A DNA stretch of 64,000 nt from assembly GCA_051414805.1 (NCBI GenBank), contig CP166702.1:2108001-2172000 (forward strand). Reading direction: 5' to 3'. Shown in pieces: positions 55,066 to 62,075 of this stretch; position 1 is the stretch's first letter, and each line of letters starts with the position of its first letter. The stretch comes from Xenophilus sp003671765 (GTDB taxonomy: Bacteria > Pseudomonadota > Gammaproteobacteria > Burkholderiales > Burkholderiaceae_C). A program made the position numbers and the translations under genes. The notes beneath the pieces are model-generated. The model worked only from the letters and a program-made list of their open reading frames with translations, had not been told where the DNA came from and did not search any database.

Positions 55066-56073
55066 ATGAAGAAGAGACAACTGCTGGCCGCCGCCCTGGC
55101 GGCCCTGGGCCTTCTGGCGGCCGGCCCGGCGCTGACGCAGGTGAAGGAGCGCGCCATCAAGTTCGCCTTCCAGAACCAGACCGGCCATCCGCAGGCCCAG
55201 GGCGCGCAGAAGTTCGCCGACCTGGTGGCCCAGAAGTCCGGCGGCAAGATGACCGTCAAGCTCTTCCCGGGCGGTGCGCTCGGCGGCGACCTGCAGACCG
55301 TCTCGGCATTGCAGGGCGGCACGGTGGAGATGACGGTGCTCAACGCCGGCATCCTCGCGGCGCAGGTCAAGGAGTTCGCCGTCTACGACTTCCCCTTCCT
55401 GTTCGGCAACGCGCAGGAGGCCGACGCCGTGACCGACGGCCCCTTCGGCCAGAAGCTGCTCGCGCGCCTGGACGAGAAGCAGATGCACGGACTGGCCTAC
55501 TGGGACCTGGGCTTTCGCAACCTCACCAACAGCCGCCGCCCGGTGGCGAAGGCCGAGGACATCGCCGGCCTGAAGGTGCGGGTGATCCAGTCGCCGATCT
55601 ACATCGACCTGTTCAACACGCTGGGCGCCAACGCCACGCCGCTGCCGTTCCCCGAACTGTTCCCGGCCCTGGAGCAGCGCGTGGTCGACGGGCAGGAGAA
55701 CCCCAACACGGTGATCCTGTCCTCCAAGTTCGCCGAGGTGCAGAAGCACATCACGCAGACGCGGCACATCTACAACCCGCAGGCGCTCATCATCAGCAGG
55801 AAGTTCTGGGACACGCTCTCGGCCGACGAGAAGAAGGTGCTCACCGATTCCGCTGCCGAGGCCACCGCCTTCCAGCGCCAGGTGTCGCGCGGCGCCGCCG
55901 ACTCGGCGCTGGCTGCGCTCAAGCAGGCCGGCATGACCGTGACCGAGTTGCCGCCGGCCGAGGTGGCGAAGCTGCGCGAGAAGGTCAAGCCCGTGATCGA
56001 CAAGTACACCGCGAGCGTGGGCGAGTCGACGGTCAAGGAACTGATGGCCGAGATCGCCAAGGTGCGCAAGTAG
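55066..56073 (+). CDS. dctP: TRAP transporter DctP-type solute receptor, no membrane partner nearby
   Basis: A 335-residue periplasmic receptor with a signal peptide (MKKRQLLAAALAALGLLAAG, cleavage near ALTQ). LKVRVIQSPIYIDLFNTLGA near residue 170 holds the conserved Arg that pairs with carboxylate ligands, and VDGQENPNTVILSSKF follows. DctQ and DctM genes are absent here, so the membrane part must be elsewhere or be shared. Its place behind the dehydrogenase suggests quinate, shikimate or a similar hydroxy-acid as ligand. AAGGAGACAG precedes ATG 55066, and a strong hairpin follows. Confidence 0.9.
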   Translation: MKKRQLLAAALAALGLLAAGPALTQVKERAIKFAFQNQTGHPQAQGAQKFADLVAQKSGGKMTVKLFPGGALGGDLQTVSALQGGTVEMTVLNAGILAAQVKEFAVYDFPFLFGNAQEADAVTDGPFGQKLLARLDEKQMHGLAYWDLGFRNLTNSRRPVAKAEDIAGLKVRVIQSPIYIDLFNTLGANATPLPFPELFPALEQRVVDGQENPNTVILSSKFAEVQKHITQTRHIYNPQALIISRKFWDTLSADEKKVLTDSAAEATAFQRQVSRGAADSALAALKQAGMTVTELPPAEVAKLREKVKPVIDKYTASVGESTVKELMAEIAKVRK

Positions 56074-56096
56074 AGGTGCGCACCTGCCGCCTGCCT

Positions 56097-56135
56097 GCCA
56101 CGCCCGCCGGGTCGCATGCCCGGCGGGCGTGGCGC
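56097..56135 (+). terminator. Strong hairpin after the TRAP receptor gene
   Basis: GCCACGCCCGCCGGG, a 7-base loop TCGCATG, then CCCGGCGGGCGTGGC form a 15-bp perfect stem 23 bases after the stop, followed by GCGTTTGTTG. The T tract is weak but the stem is very stable, so it probably ends the quinate/shikimate unit. Confidence 0.78.
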
Positions 56136-56142
56136 GTTTGTT

Positions 56143-56208
56143 GCTACGGATTTCATAGCTGCTCGCGCAGGCGGGGCGGGCGCCGCAGCCCGAAATCCTT
56201 CGAATCCG
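56143..56208. repeat. Dispersed intergenic repeat, copy B
   Basis: ATTTCATAGCTGCTCGCGCA followed by GGCGGGGCGGGCGCCGCAGC and CGAAATCC. It shares its blocks in order with copy A at 6333-6393. It lies in the 225-bp gap directly after the terminator. Confidence 0.65.
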
Positions 56209-56227
56209 CCAGAGCGCGGATGCCTTC

Positions 56228-56305
56228 ATGAGTCCTTTCGCAGAAATCCTCTCGTTCGTCGCCACGCGGGTCGCCCGCGGCCGCCGCAAGGCCGGCGCAT
56301 GGTGA
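56228..56305 (+). CDS. 25-residue ORF overlapping the MFS start
   Basis: ATG 56228 encodes MSPFAEILSFVATRVARGRR followed by KAGAW and stops at 56303-56305, seven bases into the next gene. It is hydrophobic then basic, like a small membrane peptide or a leader. It could couple translation into the carrier gene. Support is weak: one frame, no recognised family. Confidence 0.3.
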   Translation: MSPFAEILSFVATRVARGRRKAGAW

Positions 56306-57561
56306 GTCCGGTACCGGGCGGTCCCTCGTCTTCGCAGCCGAACGGCGGCTTTCGCCGTCGCCGGCCCATGTCCTTCGCGCTGCTGCTGCCGCTGCTGCTG
56401 GCCGCCCAGCCGGTGGCGACCGACAGCTACTTGCCGGCGCTGCCGGCCATCGCGCGCGAGCTCGGCTCGGCCAGCAGCAGCCTCACCGTCTTCGTGCTGG
56501 CCTTCGGCCTGGCGCAGCTGCTGTGCGGCCCGCTGGCCGACCGCTTCGGGCGCCGGCCGGTGCTGCTCGCGGGCCTGGGCTGCTATGCCGTGGCGGCCGT
56601 GGGCTGTGCGCTGGCCGGCAGCGTGGGCTGGCTGGTGGGGTGGCGGGCGGTGCAGGGCTTCTCGATGGCGGCCATCCTGGTGTGTGCGCGCGCCGCGGTG
56701 CGCGACCTGTACCCGGCGCACGAGGGGCCGCACATCATGGCGCGCGGCCTCACCGGGCTGGGCGTGGTCGCGCTGTTCGCGCCCGTGCTCGGCGCCTGGC
56801 TGGTGCAGGGCCTGGGATGGCGCTGGGTGCTGGGCGCGATGGCCGTCTATGCCGGCGTGCTCTTCGCGCTGTGCTGGCGCGACTTCGCCGAAACGCACGC
56901 GCCGCTGGCGCCCGGCGAGGCCGCCACGCCCGTGGCCCGCGGCAGTGCGCGCGAGGTGTTCGCGAGCCGGAGCTTCCGCGCCTGGGCATCGCTCGCGGCC
57001 GCCACCTACGGCGGCATCTTCTGCTTCCTGCTGCTCTCGCCGATGGTCTACATCGACCTGCTGGGCCTGTCGCCGGCGCTGTACGGATGGATTCCGGCGG
57101 GCGGTTCGCTGGTCTACATCGTCAGCACCACCCTGTGCCGGCGCCTGCTGCGGCGCTGGGGCGCCGTGCGCACGGTGCAGCTGGGCGCGTCGCTGAGCCT
57201 CGCGGGTGCCTGCATCCAGGCGCTCGGCTGTGCGCTGTGGCCGCAGTCGGCGCTGCCCCTGCTGCTCGGCCATGCGGTGTACGTGCTGGGCCACGGCATC
57301 CACCAGCCCTGCGGCCAGGCCGGCGCGGTGGGCGACCTGCCGCAGCTGGCCGGCCGCGCGGTGTCGTGGTCGGGCTTCGCGATGATGCTCGTCGCCTTCT
57401 GCCTGGGGCAGTTCGCAGCGCGCTTCGTCGACAACACCATGAGCCACGGCGCCTGGCCGATGGTGCTGCCGATGGTCGCTGCGGGCCTGGCACTCATGGC
57501 GATCGCTTTCGGCTGGCTGCCGCGCCTCGGGGTGGCGCGTGTCCCTGCGCGCCCCGCCTAG
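56299..57561 (+). CDS. Bcr/CflA-type MFS drug-efflux carrier
   Basis: A 420-residue protein with 12 spans. PVATDSYLPALPAIARELGS near the start and FGLAQLLCGPLADRFGRRPV near residue 70 are diagnostic of the Bcr/CflA branch (bicyclomycin, chloramphenicol, sulphonamide efflux). The real substrate is unknown. ATG 56299 gives about 28 polar residues before the first helix; the in-frame ATG at 56368 (MSFALLLPLLLAAQ) would start right at the helix and is an alternative. The stop overlaps that of the convergent small gene. Confidence 0.88.
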   Translation: MVSPVPGGPSSSQPNGGFRRRRPMSFALLLPLLLAAQPVATDSYLPALPAIARELGSASSSLTVFVLAFGLAQLLCGPLADRFGRRPVLLAGLGCYAVAAVGCALAGSVGWLVGWRAVQGFSMAAILVCARAAVRDLYPAHEGPHIMARGLTGLGVVALFAPVLGAWLVQGLGWRWVLGAMAVYAGVLFALCWRDFAETHAPLAPGEAATPVARGSAREVFASRSFRAWASLAAATYGGIFCFLLLSPMVYIDLLGLSPALYGWIPAGGSLVYIVSTTLCRRLLRRWGAVRTVQLGASLSLAGACIQALGCALWPQSALPLLLGHAVYVLGHGIHQPCGQAGAVGDLPQLAGRAVSWSGFAMMLVAFCLGQFAARFVDNTMSHGAWPMVLPMVAAGLALMAIAFGWLPRLGVARVPARPA

Positions 57562-57839
57562 CGGCCCGGGCGCCAACTACGCAGGGGCGCGTGGCGGATC
57601 AGCAGCGCCGTGGCCACGCCCAGCGGCACGCTGACCAGCGGCGACCACCAGCGCGCAGTGGCCAGGCACAGCACGATCGCGACGACCGCACCCAGGGTGG
57701 CTGCGGCGTCCGAGCTCCGTTCGCGCCCATTGCGCGACCTGCGCGCTTTGTGCGAGGCGCGCGCGATGCGCTTCCAGCGCGCCGGGCGCGGCCGTGAAGC
57801 CGGCGCTGCGGCGCAGCGCAGCGAAGAAGTGGGGGCCAT
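57558..57839 (-). CDS. Small membrane protein, function unknown
   Basis: A 93-residue protein: a basic N-terminal half (WKRIARASHKARRSRNGRER) and two close hydrophobic segments (AATLGAVVAIVLCLATARWW, then PLVSVPLGVATALLIRHAPL). Positive-inside charge predicts a hairpin in the inner membrane. Its stop codon overlaps that of the convergent Bcr/CflA gene. It lies 76 bases downstream of the minus-strand MFS gene and may be the last gene of that unit. No family is recognised. Confidence 0.6.
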   Translation of the reverse strand: MAPTSSLRCAAAPASRPRPARWKRIARASHKARRSRNGRERSSDAAATLGAVVAIVLCLATARWWSPLVSVPLGVATALLIRHAPLRSWRPGR

Positions 57840-57915
57840 GGTCGACGCTCTCGGGCGACCCCGAGGGCCGATGGCGCGGTTCTAGGCCCCGACCAAGACA
57901 GCCGTTTGACAGGCC

Positions 57916-59187
57916 CTAGGCGCTGCGCGGTGCCGCCTCGCGCGCGTTGGCACGCTGCGCCAGCATGAACACCGGCATCGCCAGCAGCGCGCAGCCCGCC
58001 AGCACGGCGAAGGCCAGGCCGAAGTGGCCGCGTGCGCCGACCACCGCGTTGGCCACGCCGGCGCTCAGGGCCGCGCCGACGCCCTGCAGCGTGAGCACCA
58101 GGCCCAGCGCCAGGTTGTAGCGGCCGGTGCCGCGCGCGTAGCGCTCGACCATCAGCGGCGTGGCCACGCCCAGCGCGCCGGCCGCGATGCCGTCGAGCAC
58201 CTGCACGGGGATGTTGGCCCACACGCTGGGAAAGCCCCAGGCCAGCAGGCCGCGCACCGGCAGGATCAGGATCGCCAGGTAGACGAAGGCCGACAGGTCC
58301 AGCCGCCGGCTGCGCGCCACCCACAGCGCGACCGGCACCATGGTCAGCTGCGCGACGACGATGGCGACGCCGGTCCATAGCAGCGGCGCGGCATCGGGCT
58401 GCGTCGCGGCCAGGCGCTGGTTCAGCAGCGGCAGCATGGCCGCGTTGCCCAGGTGGAAGAAGGCGCAGGCCAGCGCGAAGAGCCACAGCGCGCGGTGCCG
58501 CAGCAGTTCGCCGAAGCCACCCGGGCCCTCGGCCTGGGGCGCGCCGGCGCCGGCCTCCACGCCGCGCGCCGCGGCATGGTCGATGTCGCCGGCGCGGATG
58601 GTGGCCAGGCACAGCAGGCTGCCCACGGCCATCACCGTCATCACCGACATCATCCAGGGCGCGCCGAACTGCTGTGCCACGATGCCCGCGCCCAGTGCCG
58701 ACACGATGTTGCCGGCGTGGCTCCAGGCCTCGTTGCGCCCGGTCTGCCGGCGCAGTCCCTCGCGCCGCGCCAGGCCCAGCGTGAGCGCGGCCAGCGCGGC
58801 GGCCAGCAGCGCGCCGGCCGCGCCCGCGACCACCTGCGAGCCGACCAGCAGCCACGGCGACTTCGTCATGAAAGCACAGCCGCTGCCCAGCGTGACCGCG
58901 ACCACGGCAATGGCCATCAGCGCGCGCTTGGCAGTCCAGCCGTCGGCCCAGGCGCCGGCGAAGGGCGTCATGAGCACGGCGGCCAGCCCGCCGGCGGTCA
59001 TCGTGAGGCCGATCAGCGTCTGGTCGACCCGCTGACTCTGCAGGTAAGTGGCGAGGAAGGGGCCGAGCCCGTCGCGCACGTCGGCCAGGAAGAAGGCCGT
59101 CCAGGCCAGGGCCGTGAGCGAGGCAGCGGCGGCGGGCGCGCCGGCCCGCCGGCCGGCCTCCAGGGGCATGGCGAGCGTGGTGGACAT
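57916..59187 (-). CDS. MFS transporter in the sigma-54/two-component unit
   Basis: A 423-residue protein with 12 spans. It opens with LTALAWTAFFLADVRDGLGP, then MTPFAGAWADGWTAKRALMA holds the MFS loop 2-3 motif. The family level is clear but the substrate is not; it does not carry the Bcr/CflA or MHS marks. It starts 25 bases after the cytosolic repeat protein, in the same direction as the predicted sigma-54 promoter, so it is probably induced through the two-component system. Confidence 0.85.
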   Translation of the reverse strand: MSTTLAMPLEAGRRAGAPAAAASLTALAWTAFFLADVRDGLGPFLATYLQSQRVDQTLIGLTMTAGGLAAVLMTPFAGAWADGWTAKRALMAIAVVAVTLGSGCAFMTKSPWLLVGSQVVAGAAGALLAAALAALTLGLARREGLRRQTGRNEAWSHAGNIVSALGAGIVAQQFGAPWMMSVMTVMAVGSLLCLATIRAGDIDHAAARGVEAGAGAPQAEGPGGFGELLRHRALWLFALACAFFHLGNAAMLPLLNQRLAATQPDAAPLLWTGVAIVVAQLTMVPVALWVARSRRLDLSAFVYLAILILPVRGLLAWGFPSVWANIPVQVLDGIAAGALGVATPLMVERYARGTGRYNLALGLVLTLQGVGAALSAGVANAVVGARGHFGLAFAVLAGCALLAMPVFMLAQRANAREAAPRSA

Positions 59188-59212
59188 GGACGGGCCTCTT
59201 CCTCGGCGCGGA

Positions 59213-59752
59213 TCAGCGGGCGGCCAGCGGCGTGCCGTTGACGGTGTGCGCCTCGATCACACGGCCACGGCCCGCGGCCAGCGGCTGCGACGGCCCTTCG
59301 GCGCGCACGTGCTCGCCGGGCTGGAGGCCCAGTTGCGCGAAGCCTTCGGGCTTCAGGTGCACGAAGTCGCCGGTGTCGAGCACGACGCCGTTGGGAGCGC
59401 CGTGCCGGGCGTGGTTGATGCGCAGCACGCGGCCCTCGACCGGTCCGTCGTCGTGCACCGGTGCCACGGGGTGGCCGTCGACCTCGCTCAGGCGGTGGAA
59501 GTCGTAGACCACGTGCGCACCCTCGCCCTTGGGCGAGGCCGGGCGCTCGCTGCCTTCGACCGTGATGCGCTGGCCGGGCTCGAGTTGCGCGAAGGCGGCC
59601 GCGGCAGCGGTGTCGTGCTTGTCGAAGACGAACTGCGTGGGCACGCCGTCGGTGTCGATCAGCACGCCTTCGTGCTCGCCGCGCGGGCTGTAGATGAGGT
59701 GCTGGAAGCGGCCTTCGACCGACCAGACGTCGATGAGTGTGTCGTGGGGCAT
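59213..59752 (-). CDS. Cytosolic protein of two tandem modules (VEGR...LDTG...EG)
   Basis: A 179-residue protein with no signal peptide. It holds two similar modules: residues about 12-88 (VEGRFQHLIYSPRGEHEG, LIDTDG, PGQRITVEGSE) and about 105-171 (VEGRVLRINHARHGAPNG, VLDTGDFVHLKP, PGEHVRAEGP). The same pattern (V-x-G..., G-x-hydrophobic-LD-x-G, PG, x-G) appears twice in the exported protein encoded next door. It resembles small beta-barrel (OB-like, possibly DUF5666-like) modules, but I do not recognise the family with certainty. It is 61 bases downstream of that gene. Confidence 0.75.
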   Translation of the reverse strand: MPHDTLIDVWSVEGRFQHLIYSPRGEHEGVLIDTDGVPTQFVFDKHDTAAAAAFAQLEPGQRITVEGSERPASPKGEGAHVVYDFHRLSEVDGHPVAPVHDDGPVEGRVLRINHARHGAPNGVVLDTGDFVHLKPEGFAQLGLQPGEHVRAEGPSQPLAAGRGRVIEAHTVNGTPLAAR

Positions 59753-59813
59753 GAGTGAATCTCGCAATGAAGACAGGATGGAAGGGACACGGGGCCACGG
59801 CGGCCCCGACAAG

Positions 59814-60581
59814 TCAGGCCGGGCGGCGGCGCGGGCCGGGGCGCGGTGCGTCGATGGGGCCCGAGAGCACCTCCTGCAGCGCCTGCTGCGTGGCGCCCAG
59901 GCGGGTCGCCTCGATGCCGGTGCCCAGGGGGCTGCGTGTGCCCCAGCCCTGCACGTAGAGCGGGGCACCGGGCTGCAGCAGGCCGCCGATCATGCGACCC
60001 ACGTGCGGCGGGAAGCGCACCACGGTGCCGTCGTCGAGCAGCGCGCCATGCGCGTCGCCGCGGTCGTTGAAGAGCACGCGCGCGATGCGGCCGCCGGCGC
60101 TCATCGAGGCCAGCGCGCCCAGGGGGCGTGGCGGCGGAGGCAGGGCGCCGGGCGAGGGCGGCTGGTCGGTCACGGCGCGGCCGTTGGCGCGGATCTCCTG
60201 CGCCCGCAGCGCACCGGCATCGCCTGCACGCCAGCCGGTCGCGTCGATGCGGTCACCGACCCTGGCCAGTGCCGTCACGCTGGCCGAAAGATGCGGCGCG
60301 AAGGCGATCTGGGTGCCGTTGTCCAGCAGCAGGCCGTCGGCCTCGCCGTTGGGGTTGACCAGCCAGCGTGCGACCTGGCCGCTCACGCTGGCCGTGGCCA
60401 TCGGTGCCGGGGCCAGCGGGCCGCCCGGGGGTGGCGGCAGCGGGCCGGCCATGCCGGCGGGGTGAGGCATCGGGCCGCCGGGCGGTGCGGGTTGGGGCGC
60501 GGGCTGCGCGACTGCGAGGGCAGAGACTGCCATCAGGCCGGCCAGCAGGCTGGCGCGCAAGGAAGGAAGGGAAGTGGCCAT
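59814..60581 (-). CDS. Exported protein with two copies of the same module and Pro-rich linkers
   Basis: A 255-residue protein. It has a signal peptide (residues 1-25, SLLAGLMAVSALAVAQ) and a Pro/Gly-rich stretch (26-63), then module one (66-133: VSGQVARWLVNPNGEADG, LLLDNGTQIAFAPHL), a Pro-rich linker, and module two (162-230: AGGRIARVLFNDRGDAHG, ALLDDGTVVRFPPHV). The C-terminus is basic and Pro-rich. ATG 60581 is supported by AAGGAG and by a predicted sigma-54 start about 23 bases upstream. It is the first gene after the NtrC-type regulator and likely its main target. Confidence 0.78.
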   Translation of the reverse strand: MATSLPSLRASLLAGLMAVSALAVAQPAPQPAPPGGPMPHPAGMAGPLPPPPGGPLAPAPMATASVSGQVARWLVNPNGEADGLLLDNGTQIAFAPHLSASVTALARVGDRIDATGWRAGDAGALRAQEIRANGRAVTDQPPSPGALPPPPRPLGALASMSAGGRIARVLFNDRGDAHGALLDDGTVVRFPPHVGRMIGGLLQPGAPLYVQGWGTRSPLGTGIEATRLGATQQALQEVLSGPIDAPRPGPRRRPA

Positions 60582-60614
60582 GGTGTGCTCCTTGAAGGGA
60601 TGTGCCATGGGCTT

Positions 60615-60630
60615 CCAAGACGCGTGCCAA
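60615..60630 (-). promoter_or_regulatory. Candidate sigma-54 (-24/-12) promoter
   Basis: Read on the minus strand, TTGGCACGCGTCTTGG matches the consensus TTGGCACG-N4-TTGC at every position but the last (G for C). The -24 GG and -12 spacing are correct. It faces the exported-protein gene and lies directly downstream of an NtrC-class activator gene with a GAFTGA motif, the protein type that needs such promoters. Confidence 0.75.
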
Positions 60631-60691
60631 GGGCGATTTCCTTTGAAATCAAGGACTTGCGTCTCCGACCCGCTCCGCGATCGGATGATGG

Positions 60692-60710
60692 CCGGACACC
60701 CCCTGTCCGG
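60692..60710. promoter_or_regulatory. Palindrome, candidate activator binding site (UAS)
   Basis: CCGGACA-CCCCC-TGTCCGG is a perfect 7-bp inverted repeat. Its centre is about 97 bp upstream of the start predicted for the sigma-54 promoter, the usual distance for an enhancer bound by an NtrC-type protein. It also lies 16 bases after the regulator's stop, so a terminator hairpin is the alternative, but no T run follows. Confidence 0.55.
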
Positions 60711-60725
60711 AAACACGACAGCTTG

Positions 60726-62075
60726 CTAGTCGAGGCCGTGCTGTGTCAGCTTGGCGTACAGCAGCTGACGGTGGATGCCGAGCTGGCGCGCCGCCAGCGA
60801 GCGGTTGCCGCCCGCCTCGGCCAGGGCGTGACGCAGCAGCAGCTTCTCCAGCCGGTCGATCGCCTCGGGCAGGGTGCCCGCATACCAGTCGGCGGGCAGG
60901 GCGTCGGTGGCCGCAGCGCCGGGCGCGGGCGAGGCATCGGCCAGGTCCAGCTGGTGGATCACCGCGCCGCGCTGCAGCGCCTGGCAGCGCTCCATCGCAT
61001 TGCGAAGCTCTCTGACGTTGCCGGGCCATCGATGGGCCAGCAGCGCGGCCGCGGCTTCGGGCGACAGGCGCTTGGCCGGGCCCGGCGCCGCCGCGATGCG
61101 CAGGAAGTGCTCGGCCAGCGGCACGATGTCGGCCAGGCGTTCACGCAGCGGCGGCAGATGGATGGCCAGCACGTCCAGGCGGTAGCGCAGGTCTTCGCGA
61201 AAGCGCCCGTCGGCCACGGCCTGCGCGAGGTCGCGGTGGGTGGCGGCCACCACGCGCACGTCCACCTTCTGCGGGCGGTGGCTGCCCACCGGCGTCACCT
61301 CGCCCTCCTGCAGCACGCGCAGCAGCTTGGCCTGCACGTCCAGCGCCATGTCGCCGATCTCGTCGAGCAGCAGCACGCCGCCGTCGGCCGCCTTGAAGCA
61401 GCCGGGCCGGTCGGCGACCGCGCCGGTGAAGGCGCCCTTCACATGGCCGAAGAGCTCGCTCTCGAGCAGCTCGCGTGGAATGGCCGCGCAGTTGACGGCG
61501 ACGAAGGGTTGGGCCGCGCGGTCCGAATGGCGGTGCAGCGCGCGCGCCACCAGTTCCTTGCCGGTGCCCGTCTCGCCGACCACCAGCACCGGTGCGCGGC
61601 TGCCGGCGGCCAGGCCGATGCGCTTGTGCACCTCGCGCATGGCCTCGCTGATGCCGATCATCTCGCCATCGTCCGGCAAGGGGGCACGCTCGGGCGTGGC
61701 CGGCGGCGGTGCCGAGGCGGCCAGCGCGCGCCGCACCACCTCGATCACGCCGTCGCGGCTCACCGGCTTGGTGAGGTGGTCGAAGGCGCCCAGGCGCATC
61801 GCCTCGATGGTGCCGGCGCTGCCGGCGTGCGCGGTGAGCACGACCACCGGCGGCAGGCGCGGCAGGGTGGCCTTCATCGCGGCCAGCGTCTGCAGGCCGT
61901 CCATGCCCGGCATGCGGTAGTCGAGGAAGACCAGGTCGAAGCGCTGCGTGGCGAGGCGCGCGAGGCCGTCCTCGCCGCGGTGTTCGACCGCCACGGCATG
62001 GCCCAGCCCTTCGAGCGTCTCGCGCAGCGAATCGGCGAAATCCGTGTCGTCGTCGACGATCAGCAGTGCTGCCAT
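60726..62075 (-). CDS. NtrC-family sigma-54-dependent response regulator
   Basis: A 449-residue activator. The receiver domain (residues 1-120) has LLIVDDDTDFADSL and phospho-Asp in VFLDYRMPGMDG. The AAA+ domain (about 140-370) has Walker A GETGTGKE, the sigma-54 contact loop GHVKGAFTGAV and Walker B GGVLLLDEIGDM. The Fis-type helix-turn-helix at the end reads GGNRSLAARQLGIHRQLLYA. The gene overlaps the kinase gene upstream by 16 bases, so the pair is co-translated. The first ATG (62075, MAALLIVDDD) gives the exact family start. Confidence 0.95.
   Translation of the reverse strand: MAALLIVDDDTDFADSLRETLEGLGHAVAVEHRGEDGLARLATQRFDLVFLDYRMPGMDGLQTLAAMKATLPRLPPVVVLTAHAGSAGTIEAMRLGAFDHLTKPVSRDGVIEVVRRALAASAPPPATPERAPLPDDGEMIGISEAMREVHKRIGLAAGSRAPVLVVGETGTGKELVARALHRHSDRAAQPFVAVNCAAIPRELLESELFGHVKGAFTGAVADRPGCFKAADGGVLLLDEIGDMALDVQAKLLRVLQEGEVTPVGSHRPQKVDVRVVAATHRDLAQAVADGRFREDLRYRLDVLAIHLPPLRERLADIVPLAEHFLRIAAAPGPAKRLSPEAAAALLAHRWPGNVRELRNAMERCQALQRGAVIHQLDLADASPAPGAAATDALPADWYAGTLPEAIDRLEKLLLRHALAEAGGNRSLAARQLGIHRQLLYAKLTQHGLD

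Noticed and set aside
50568..55370. A 1600-residue minus-strand frame opposite the dehydratase, MHS carrier and dehydrogenase
   Set aside because: It covers several recognised genes on the other strand and shows only biased composition, with no start signal or domain.
60692..60710. The palindrome after the NtrC-type gene as a simple terminator
   Set aside because: There is no T run on the downstream side, and the distance to the -24/-12 promoter suits an activator site better. I keep termination as an alternative.
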